Below, in pieces: positions 57,726 through 64,000 of a stretch of 64,000 bases of DNA (its first letter is position 1; every line of letters starts with the position of its first letter). The notes below the pieces were generated by a model. It had not been told where the DNA came from. It searched no databases and saw only the letters and a list, made by a program, of their open reading frames with translations. A program made the position numbers and the translations under genes. The stretch comes from Thalassobaculum litoreum DSM 18839 (GTDB lineage: Bacteria > Pseudomonadota > Alphaproteobacteria > Thalassobaculales > Thalassobaculaceae): assembly GCF_900102465.1 (NCBI RefSeq), contig NZ_FNBW01000006.1, forward strand, positions 62,001 through 126,000. Reading direction: 5' to 3'.

Positions 57726-58664
57726 ATGACCGCCAAGATCATCCTCGGCTCGCGCGGATCGGCGCTGGCCCTCGCCCAGACCCGAGAGACCCGCGAACGG
57801 CTGATGGCCGCCTGGCCGGAACTGCGGGGGGACGGCGCCATCGAGATCCGCACGGTGAAGACCACCGGCGACGTGGTCCGCGACCGGCCGCTGGCCGAGC
57901 TCGGCGGCAAGGGGCTGTTCATCAAGGAGGTGGAGGGCGAGCTGCTTTCCGGCGCCATCGACGCCGCCGTCCATTCCATGAAGGACATGGAGACCACCAT
58001 CGCCGACGGCACGATCCTGGCGACGGTGCTGCCGCGCGAGGACCCGCGCGATGCCTTCATCTCGCCCCACGCGGACAGTTTCGAGGCCCTGCCCCAGGGC
58101 GCGCGGGTCGGCACCGCCTCGGTGCGGCGCGCGGCCCTGGTGCTGAACCGTCGTCCGGACCTGCAGGTAGTGATGTTCCGCGGCAACGTGGACACCCGCC
58201 TGCGCAAGCTGCACGACGGCGAGGCGGACGCCACCTTCCTGGCGGTCTGCGGCCTGAAGCGGCTGGAGATGGAGCACGCCATCACCCGGATCATGGAGCC
58301 GGACGCCTTTCCGCCGCCTGTCAGCCAGGGCGCCATCGGCGTGCAGTGCCGTGACGGCAACGCCTCGGCCCGCGACGCCGACATCGCCCGCTGGCTGAGC
58401 GCCCTGGACGATACGCCGAGCCGGGCGCGGGTGACGGCGGAACGGGCGATGCTCGCCGCCCTGGACGGGTCCTGCCGCACCCCGATCTCCGGCCATGCGG
58501 TGCTCGACGGCGACCGGCTGACCCTAAGCGGTCTGGTCCTGTCGCTGGACGGCACCCAGAGCCACGCCGGGATGGCAAGCGCCGCCGCCGGCGACGCCGA
58601 GGCGCTCGGGCGTGGGGTGGGCGAGGACATCCTGTCGCGCTGCGGGCGCGGTTTCCTCGCCTGA
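57726..58664 (+). CDS. hemC: Porphobilinogen deaminase (hydroxymethylbilane synthase)
   Basis: Polymerises four porphobilinogens to hydroxymethylbilane in heme synthesis. The 312-residue protein has [41 protein letters not shown] and [12 protein letters not shown]; the dipyrromethane cofactor is held by C250 in [11 protein letters not shown]. It is the first gene of hemC-hemD-mic60-hemY, with 6 bp to hemD. Confidence 0.97.
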   Translation: MTAKIILGSRGSALALAQTRETRERLMAAWPELRGDGAIEIRTVKTTGDVVRDRPLAELGGKGLFIKEVEGELLSGAIDAAVHSMKDMETTIADGTILATVLPREDPRDAFISPHADSFEALPQGARVGTASVRRAALVLNRRPDLQVVMFRGNVDTRLRKLHDGEADATFLAVCGLKRLEMEHAITRIMEPDAFPPPVSQGAIGVQCRDGNASARDADIARWLSALDDTPSRARVTAERAMLAALDGSCRTPISGHAVLDGDRLTLSGLVLSLDGTQSHAGMASAAAGDAEALGRGVGEDILSRCGRGFLA

Positions 58665-58670
58665 CGTCGG

Positions 58671-59414
58671 ATGGCGGCACGACGGGTCATCGTCACCCGG
58701 CCCGCGGAGGCCGCCGCCGATCTCCAGGCCGAGCTGGCCGCCCGGGGGATCGAGGCGCTGGCGGCGCCCATGCTGACGGTCGAGACGATAGAGCCGGAGG
58801 ACGCGCTCCCCACGGCTCTCCAGGCGGTCCTGGTGACCAGCGGCAACGGGGCGCAGGGCGCGGCACGGCTGGGGCTGCGGCGGGATCTGCCGGTGTTGGC
58901 GGTCGGCGACGCCACTGCCCGGGCGGCGGCCGAGGCCGGCTTCACCGCGGTGACGAACGCGGCGGGGGACGCGGCCTCGCTGGTCGATCTGGTGGCACGC
59001 GCCTGCCGGCCCGAGGCCGGTCCGCTGGTCTGGGTCAGCGGCGAGGCGGTCAGCACCGATCTGGTGGCGGCGCTGGAGGCCGGGGGCTACACGGTGATCC
59101 GCCGGATCGCCTACCGCACGGCGATGGCCGCGACCCTGTCGTCCGAGGTTGTCGCCGGCCTGCGCGCGGGGGCGGTGGAGGGGGTCCTGTTTTTCTCTCC
59201 CCGCAGCGCGGAGGCCTTTGCTAGGCTCGCGCACGGGCTTGAGCTGGAGGCCGCCTGCGCGACCGTGTCGGCCTATTGTCTGAGCGACCCGATCGCGCGC
59301 ATGGCCTCGAAACTGGCGTGGCGCACCATACATGTAGCTGAGACCCCGACGAAGGCGGCGCTGATCGCGGCGGTGGTTGAAGGCGGGTCCGATCGCAAGG
59401 TGGAGAAGGATTGA
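58671..59414 (+). CDS. hemD: Uroporphyrinogen-III synthase
   Basis: Cyclises hydroxymethylbilane with inversion of ring D. The 247-residue protein is weakly conserved like its family, but RVIVTRPAEAAADLQAELAARG at the start, LVTSGNGAQG, LAVGDATARAAAEAGF and the late VLFFSPRSAEAFARL are recognisable, and its place after hemC supports the call. It ends 3 bp before the mitofilin-like gene. Confidence 0.9.
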   Translation: MAARRVIVTRPAEAAADLQAELAARGIEALAAPMLTVETIEPEDALPTALQAVLVTSGNGAQGAARLGLRRDLPVLAVGDATARAAAEAGFTAVTNAAGDAASLVDLVARACRPEAGPLVWVSGEAVSTDLVAALEAGGYTVIRRIAYRTAMAATLSSEVVAGLRAGAVEGVLFFSPRSAEAFARLAHGLELEAACATVSAYCLSDPIARMASKLAWRTIHVAETPTKAALIAAVVEGGSDRKVEKD

Positions 59415-59417
59415 TCC

Positions 59418-61181
59418 ATGGCGGAGACGCCTAAGGCCGAGAACGAGACAGGCGGTACCGTGAGTGGCGCCGAGGGTGCCGACACGCTGAGCGCGACGTC
59501 GTCGACCGTGGCGCAGGATCGCGCCGCGGGTGCGGGCGACGATGCCCTGGCGGTCGGCCCCGACGGCGCGTCCGACAGCCTTTCCGGCATGGCGGCCTCC
59601 GGTACCGTGGATGGCGGCGCGGGCCAGGACTCGCTGGCCGGCATCCAGGGGACGGACACGGCAGGTACGACCCCCGCAGGCACGACCCCCGGCCCCTGGG
59701 CGGCGTCGAGCGATTCCATCTCCGGCGACGATACGCCCCTGTCCGATCCGGCGGAGACCCCGGAGCCGGCCCCGACACGCCCAAGCGCCGGTGGCGGCGG
59801 GAGTGGGGGCGGCGGGGCGACCCGCCTGGTCGTCTTCCTGCTCCTCATCGTTCTGATCGGCGGCGTCGGGTATGCCACCTATCCCGAGTGGCGCGACGAG
59901 GCGGTTCCCTATGCCGAGATGATCGGCGTGACCCTGCCCGAGGCACCGGCGGAGACCGACCCGGATGCGCCGACACCGGTTGCGTCGGGCGATACCGCCG
60001 CCCCTGCGGCGGACAGTACGCCTCCGGCTGCGTCCGACTCCGCCACATCCGCCCAGACCGACTCCGCCCAGACCGGGTCTGCCCAGACCGACTCCGCCCA
60101 GACCGAGCCCGCTGCCACGGAGTCTGGCCCGTCCACGTCTGACCCGGCCGCAGTCGCCACCGCGCCGCGGAGCGATCCGGCGGTATCGGCCGAGGCCTTC
60201 GAGGCGTTGAGCGACCGGGTGGCGACGCTGGAAGCCGAGATCGACCGGCTGTCCGAGGCTCCCTCCTCCGGAACCCCGACCGCCGGCACCGACGGCGCCG
60301 GCGAGGACCTGGGCGAGCGCATCGCCGCGCTGGAAAGCCGGTTCACCGCACTGGCCGACGAGATGGCGATCGTGCGCCAGGGACTGGGCATCGCGGACGA
60401 GACCGACGGCGTCTCCGCCGTTGCCTCGGACCTGTCGGGCCGCCTGTCCGAGCTGAACAGCCGGATTTCGACCCTGGAGACCCAGGACTCCGGCCCACCG
60501 CCGGTCACGTCCGAGGACCTCGCCGCCCTGCGCGAGCGGGTCAGCGGGCTGCAGACGGCGTCGGAAGGCGGCGATGAAGACTTGGTGTCGCGGATCGACG
60601 CCCTGGCGGCCACGCAGAAGGAACTGGCCGACAAGGTCGCCCAGGGCCGCAACCAGCAGGAGCAGGCCGGCGCCTTCCTGCTGGCCACCAATCTTCTGGC
60701 CGCCGCCAGCAACGACAGCGGTGCCTTTTCCGCCGAACTGGATGCGGTGGAGTCGGCCGCCCTCGATCAGCCGGAGATCGATACGGCGATCGGCACCCTG
60801 CGGACTCATGCCGGCGGCGTGCCGTCGGAGGCCGACCTGCGGTCGCGCTTCCCGAGGGTCGCGGCCTCGATCATCGACGCCTCCCTCGTCGGCGCCGGCG
60901 ACGACGTGGTCGGCACCGCGCTCACCCGCATCGCCGCGCTGGTCACCCTGCGGCGCACCGAGACCGCGGACGGCGACGACATCGACGCCATCGTCAACCG
61001 GGCCGAGGCGGCCGCCAATGCCGGCGACCTGCCGGGGGCCGTCGCGGCCCTCGGTGCACTGGATGGCGACCCGGCCAAGGTGGCGCAACCCTGGATCGCG
61101 GAGGCGCAGGCGCGCATCGCCGTCGATCGGGCCGTGCGCAGCCTGCAGTCGCGGGCCCTGGCCACGCTGTCGGGGGGCTGA
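59418..61181 (+). CDS. Mitofilin-domain inner-membrane protein (alphaproteobacterial Mic60)
   Basis: A 587-residue protein: an acidic, Gly/Thr/Ser-rich cytoplasmic N-terminus, one membrane helix at about residues 136-156 (LVVFLLLIVLIGGVGYATYP), an Ala/Pro/Thr-rich linker, predicted coiled coils (about 255-420, for example RIAALESRFTALADEMAIVRQ) and a C-terminal mitofilin-like domain. Alphaproteobacterial Mic60, the bacterial relative of the mitochondrial cristae-organising protein, is known from just this position between hemD and hemY. It is thought to shape or tether the inner membrane. The linker contains a 15-bp repeat. Confidence 0.85.
   Translation: MAETPKAENETGGTVSGAEGADTLSATSSTVAQDRAAGAGDDALAVGPDGASDSLSGMAASGTVDGGAGQDSLAGIQGTDTAGTTPAGTTPGPWAASSDSISGDDTPLSDPAETPEPAPTRPSAGGGGSGGGGATRLVVFLLLIVLIGGVGYATYPEWRDEAVPYAEMIGVTLPEAPAETDPDAPTPVASGDTAAPAADSTPPAASDSATSAQTDSAQTGSAQTDSAQTEPAATESGPSTSDPAAVATAPRSDPAVSAEAFEALSDRVATLEAEIDRLSEAPSSGTPTAGTDGAGEDLGERIAALESRFTALADEMAIVRQGLGIADETDGVSAVASDLSGRLSELNSRISTLETQDSGPPPVTSEDLAALRERVSGLQTASEGGDEDLVSRIDALAATQKELADKVAQGRNQQEQAGAFLLATNLLAAASNDSGAFSAELDAVESAALDQPEIDTAIGTLRTHAGGVPSEADLRSRFPRVAASIIDASLVGAGDDVVGTALTRIAALVTLRRTETADGDDIDAIVNRAEAAANAGDLPGAVAALGALDGDPAKVAQPWIAEAQARIAVDRAVRSLQSRALATLSGG
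60051..60110 (+). repeat. 15-bp tandem repeat in the Mic60 linker
   Basis: Four units of GCCCAGACCGACTCC with changes in the second and fourth, in frame, coding for AQTDS, AQTGS, AQTDS and AQTEP in the disordered linker after the membrane helix. Confidence 0.9.
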
Positions 61182-61184
61182 TCC

Positions 61185-62588
61185 ATGCGCCGTTCCCTGA
61201 TCTACCTCGTTCAGCTCGCCGTCTTCGTCGCCGTCGCCGTCTGGCTGGTGCAGAACCCCGGCGGCGTCCGGGTCGACTGGCTCGGCTGGCGGCTGGAGAC
61301 CCCGTTCGCCCTGTTCCTGCTGGTGATCGGCATCGCCCTGTGGATCGCCGCCGTCGGCTGGCGGGCGGCTCTGGCGACCATGCGCGCGCCGTTCTCCTTC
61401 TGGCGCCACCGCAGCGCCCACCGTCACGAGGAAGGCTACAAGGCCCTGGTCCAGGGCATGGCCGCGGTGGCCGTCGGGGATGGCGAGGAGGCCAAGCGGC
61501 TGGCGCGCGAGGCAGACCGGCTGTTGCGCGAGCCCAGCCTGACCCGGCTGCTGTCGGCCCAGGCCGCTGCGCTGAGCGGCGATGCCGCCGCCGCCGCCCG
61601 CTATTTCGCCGCCCTGCGCGACGATCAGGAGACCGCCTTCATCGGGCTGGTCGGGCTGATGCGGCTGGCCGATGCCCGGGGCGACGACGCCCATGTGCTG
61701 GAACTGGCGGAGGAGGCGCACAAGCTGCGGCCGACCTCCGTGCAGGTGGCCACGACCAGGATCTTCGGTCTGGCCCGCGCGGGCCGCTGGGCCGAGGCGC
61801 AGGCGGCCCTGTACGACGCGGTGAAGCGCGGCCTGATCCCGCGTCCCAAAGGCCGCCGGCATCGCGCGGCCCTGCTGATCGAGCGCTCGCGGCTGGCCGA
61901 GACCCAGACGGAATCCCTGGACCTCGCCGCCAAGGCCCGCGAGAGCCAGCCCGACTTCGTGCCGGCCATCGTCGCCGAAGCGACCCTGCTGGGTGCCACC
62001 GGGCGCAAGGACAAGGCCCGCAAGCTGGTCGGCGACCAGTGGAAGCAGGCGCCGCACCCGGACCTGGCCGAGACGATGCGGAACCTCTGGGACGGCGAAT
62101 CCGTGTCGATGCTGCTGCGTAAGATCCAGTCCATGGTGGAGAAGCTTCCGGATCATCCCGAAAGCCGTCTGGCGGTTGCCGAGACGGCGCTCGACGGCGA
62201 TTTCTGGGGCGAGGCCCGGGCCCAGCTCTCCGCGCTGGATCCCGAGGATGTCGGGCCCCGGGCCTGCGCGCTCTGGGCGCGGCTGGAGGAAGGCGAGCAC
62301 GGCAACGTCACCGCGGCGCGCCAGTGGTTGGAGCGGGCGGCCTACGCGCCGAGCGATCCTGCCTGGACCTGCGATTCCTGCGGGGCGGTCGCCGCGCAAT
62401 GGATGGCGACCTGCGGCAATTGCGGCGCCTTCGATACGGTCGGCTGGACCCGTCCGCCGCGCGTTGCGGTGGTGCCCCCGGCCCTGGTCACCCAGGACGG
62501 CGACGCGGTCGGCCCGATCGTGGACCTGACCGCCGACGTCGAGGAAACGCCGAGACCCTCGTCTTCCGGTGCCGCCAGCGCCGCCTAG
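61185..62588 (+). CDS. hemY: HemY-type TPR membrane protein with C-terminal zinc ribbon
   Basis: A 467-residue inner-membrane protein: two N-terminal helices (about 4-22 and 42-63), a HemY N-terminal region and TPR-like helices up to about residue 390. It ends with a rubredoxin-like zinc ribbon whose ligands are C396, C399, C410 and C413 (WTCDSCGAVAAQWMATCGNCG). The ribbon recalls LapB/YciM, another TPR protein. HemY of this kind is not the protoporphyrinogen oxidase; its exact role in heme supply is unsettled. Four bases separate it from mic60. Its TAG stop lies in repeat copy 3. Confidence 0.9.
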   Translation: MRRSLIYLVQLAVFVAVAVWLVQNPGGVRVDWLGWRLETPFALFLLVIGIALWIAAVGWRAALATMRAPFSFWRHRSAHRHEEGYKALVQGMAAVAVGDGEEAKRLAREADRLLREPSLTRLLSAQAAALSGDAAAAARYFAALRDDQETAFIGLVGLMRLADARGDDAHVLELAEEAHKLRPTSVQVATTRIFGLARAGRWAEAQAALYDAVKRGLIPRPKGRRHRAALLIERSRLAETQTESLDLAAKARESQPDFVPAIVAEATLLGATGRKDKARKLVGDQWKQAPHPDLAETMRNLWDGESVSMLLRKIQSMVEKLPDHPESRLAVAETALDGDFWGEARAQLSALDPEDVGPRACALWARLEEGEHGNVTAARQWLERAAYAPSDPAWTCDSCGAVAAQWMATCGNCGAFDTVGWTRPPRVAVVPPALVTQDGDAVGPIVDLTADVEETPRPSSSGAASAA

Positions 62589-62701
62589 ATCCAATCACGA
62601 TCCGATGGAAACATCCGCTCGTGGGAATGTGCTCCATGCTTAATGGGATAGAGGGCGATTCACGGTACAGATCTTTTCGATCTGAACCGATCGCGCTCTA
62701 G
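62585..62701. repeat. Dispersed palindromic element, copy 3 (after hemY)
   Basis: The fullest copy, 117 bp, bounded by CTAG (62585) and CTCTAG (62696-62701). Module A carries ATCCGATGGAAACATCCG and GTGGGAATGTGCTCC, then AATGGGATAGA as in copy 2. Module B is an imperfect hairpin, GCGATTCACGGTACAGATC / GATCTGAACCGATCGC with a TTTTC loop, matching copy 1 on its left arm. The hemY stop codon is the first TAG. Confidence 0.85.
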
Positions 62702-62795
62702 CGGAGACCAGGCCGAGCGGCTTGACCGCGGGGCCAGGCTGGAGGCCCTGGCTTGGGGGCGGGGCGCCGGCAAGGTGCGCGAATCGGCGAAATGC

Positions 62796-62825
62796 TTGAC
62801 GTCAGGCTTAAGGGAATACTAATAG
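62796..62825 (+). promoter_or_regulatory. Predicted promoter of the unknown 265-residue gene
   Basis: TTGACG (62796-62801) and the AT-rich TACTAATAG (62817-62825) give possible -10 hexamers TACTAA (15-bp spacing) or TAATAG (18-bp). The 120-nt leader has a small hairpin, CTGGC-GAGAAT-GCCAG, near 62869. With repeat copy 3 this accounts for the 357-bp gap after hemY; the stretch 62702-62795 holds nothing I recognise. Confidence 0.5.
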
Positions 62826-62945
62826 GGTGTTGGCAGTTTGCCGCGAATTGGGTAGAATTCGTTTTATCTGGCGAGAATGCCAGGTGGCTAAGACCGCGCA
62901 GGCGTTGATGGCAACACGTCTGAGCCGTCCAGAAAGGACACTGTC

Positions 62946-63743
62946 ATGGTCGCGACGATCGATAGCGCGACCGGCGGCACCAACACTGTCGCCGTATCGT
63001 CATCATCCGGGTCGCTGACGGCAACCGCGCGTCAGCAACAGACCTCGAGTCGCTCCGCCGAGAAGAGCGAGCCGCCGAAGTTCCGCCCGTTCCTGCCCAA
63101 TGATCCCGGCTATATCACCGTCGAGCCCGACGGCCGCGACGATGTGAGCTTCCGTGACCGCCTGCGTCAGGCGATCGAAGCCGTCGCCAGCGCCTTCGCG
63201 TCCGGCGAGGGGGTCACCGCGATCGTCGACCGGGTGTTCGGCGAGATTTCCAAGACCCTGGACGAGGCCGAGGCCAAGGGCGAAGAGGTCGCGGTGCAGC
63301 TGCGGATCGCGTCCCTCGACGTCTCCGTGGCGGATGGGGCCGGGGGCAGTACCTTCGCCTCGATCCGGCAATTCGCCCTGGAGGTCGGCGTGGCCCGCAA
63401 CGGCAAGGTCGCCGCCGAGGACACGCGGGTGCTCGCCACCGACGGCAGCAGCCTGGGTCTCAGCCAGCAGCAGATCCGTACCGGTCTGACCAGCGGCAAC
63501 TACGCCCGGGTCGATACCGGCAGTTCCGACGGCAAGCTCAGCGACGCCGCACGCGAGCGGCTGGCCGCGGCGCGCAGCGGGCTGGAGCGGGTCAAGGCCG
63601 TGCAGGATGCGCTCGCCGCCTTCCGCCTCGGCAACGAGGTGCCGCTGCGGGATCTGTTCGACGGCAAGGGGAGCGGCTCCTCGGAAAAGAGCGGTTCCCT
63701 GGGGCAGGTCTTTCCCGGGATCGGCGCCCTCTCCTTCCGCTGA
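62946..63743 (+). CDS. Protein of unknown function, 265 residues
   Basis: Not recognised. The first ~50 residues are Ser/Thr/Gln-rich and look disordered; no signal peptide or membrane segment is seen. Residues ~65-100 form an amphipathic helix (FRDRLRQAIEAVASAFASGEG), then a beta-like stretch EEVAVQLRIASLDVSVADG, then STFASIRQFALEVGVA. A second helix-rich region (about 195-240, LSDAARERLAAARSGLERVKAVQDALAAFRLG) precedes a Gly/Ser-rich end. AAGGA lies 8 bp before the ATG. It has its own promoter and stands alone between hemY and tRNA-Thr. Codon use is like its neighbours. Confidence 0.75.
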   Translation: MVATIDSATGGTNTVAVSSSSGSLTATARQQQTSSRSAEKSEPPKFRPFLPNDPGYITVEPDGRDDVSFRDRLRQAIEAVASAFASGEGVTAIVDRVFGEISKTLDEAEAKGEEVAVQLRIASLDVSVADGAGGSTFASIRQFALEVGVARNGKVAAEDTRVLATDGSSLGLSQQQIRTGLTSGNYARVDTGSSDGKLSDAARERLAAARSGLERVKAVQDALAAFRLGNEVPLRDLFDGKGSGSSEKSGSLGQVFPGIGALSFR

Positions 63744-63780
63744 TCGCACGCCAGAAATCGGGCGGGCGGTGACGCGACGC

Positions 63781-63809
63781 TTGCATCGCCGCCACTTCCT
63801 CCGTATCTA
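63781..63809 (+). promoter_or_regulatory. Predicted promoter of tRNA-Thr
   Basis: TTGCAT (63781-63786), a 17-bp spacer and TATCTA (63804-63809), about 38 bp before the mature tRNA 5' end. Confidence 0.65.
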
Positions 63810-63846
63810 GTGCGCCGAACTCGATTGGTGTCCCGGCACCTGCGGG

Positions 63847-63922
63847 GCCGCAATAGCTCAGATGGTAGAGCAACGCATTCGTAATGCGTGGGTCGGGGGT
63901 TCAAGTCCCTCTTGCGGCACCA
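63847..63922 (+). tRNA. tRNA-Thr, anticodon CGU
   Basis: A 76-nt cloverleaf with encoded CCA. The acceptor stem pairs GCCGCAA with TTGCGGC, the anticodon stem is ACGCA / TGCGT with loop TTCGTAA (anticodon CGT in DNA, reading ACG), and the T loop is GGTTCAAGTCC. The A at 63919 is the discriminator. No strong terminator is visible in the last 78 bp of the window. Confidence 0.95.
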
Positions 63923-64000
63923 TCTCCTCCGAAAAACGATCGCCGGCCAAACCCAGTTCTTCCGGGTTGCAGCGGGCTGCGTTTACGATCCTCGCGCGCT

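Noticed and set aside
57639-58496. N-terminal extension of tsaD by about 286 residues
   Set aside because: The extension is antisense to hemC and lacks homology; the GTG at 57638 has a good ribosome site and gives normal TsaD length.
60051-60110. CRISPR-like array
   Set aside because: Short in-frame 15-bp repeats without spacers inside a coding linker; the same applies to the 12-bp repeat at 19385.
58524-62594. 1356-codon open frame opposite hemC, hemD, mic60 and hemY
   Set aside because: Spans four real genes on the other strand and has only low-complexity Gly/Arg/Gln composition.

Overview
The window is a single piece of a high-GC alphaproteobacterial chromosome, most like the Rhodospirillales (sensu lato). 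The evidence is the gene orders hemC-hemD-mic60-hemY, rimP-nusA-ylxR-infB-rbfA-truB-rpsO-pnp and miaB-phoH-ybeY-corC-lnt, a long PstA with an extended N-terminal region, a PraR-like XRE regulator before metK, and an OlsB/OlsA pair. No phage, IS element, CRISPR array or rRNA operon was seen. Nearly all the DNA is core genome; the accessory part is small and lies at about 13.7-19.5 kb.

Layout. (a) 1-8.5 kb, minus strand: phosphate sensing and uptake, phoR-pstS-pstC-pstA-pstB-phoU-phoB, with a three-repeat Pho box before pstS and a strong hairpin between pstS and pstC; a partial AmpG-like MFS gene is at the edge. (b) 8.5-13.7 kb: a malic enzyme-phosphotransacetylase fusion (maeB) divergent from mutS. 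(c) 13.7-19.5 kb: small accessory genes (a TetR regulator facing a VOC gene, a DHDPS-family lyase, DUF1428, DUF899, a MarR regulator, a second VOC gene, an FAD oxidoreductase). Two compact regulatory switches are readable here. (d) 19.5-31.7 kb: glnD, murJ, a PP2C phosphatase, trpS, a second MurJ-like gene, a class III cyclase, nfuA, a Bax-like glucosaminidase and a polysaccharide deacetylase homologue. (e) 31.7-34.8 kb: tsaB-rimI and the ornithine-lipid pair olsB-olsA. (f) 35-40.5 kb: the tightly overlapped miaB-phoH-ybeY-corC-lnt operon. (g) 40.6-43.2 kb: PraR-like regulator, metK, trmB. (h) 43.2-53 kb: the transcription/translation operon rimP to pnp, opened by a promoter followed almost at once by an intrinsic terminator. 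(i) 53-57.6 kb: GDPD, pdxY, a CoA-ester lyase, EVE protein, tsaD. (j) 57.7-64 kb: the heme/Mic60 cluster, an unrecognised protein gene with its own promoter, and tRNA-Thr(CGU).

Most interesting signals. A dispersed palindromic element of about 70-117 bp occurs three times (1039-1136, 53965-54035, 62585-62701), and each copy overlaps the TAG stop codon of the gene before it. The TetR/VOC and MarR promoters each appear to hold an operator exactly between -35 and -10, and the MarR transcript is predicted to be leaderless. The second MurJ-like gene is preceded by a 14-15 bp tandem repeat that forms a chain of overlapping stop/start mini-cistrons from the upstream cyclase. Short tandem duplications also sit at the 5' ends of miaB and the FAD oxidoreductase. 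I found no clearly new multi-gene system; the repeat family and these start-region architectures are the most novel-looking items.

Start sites were re-chosen from Shine-Dalgarno spacing and family length, and many differ from the longest open frame. All functional calls come from reading translated sequence and motifs; no database search was run.
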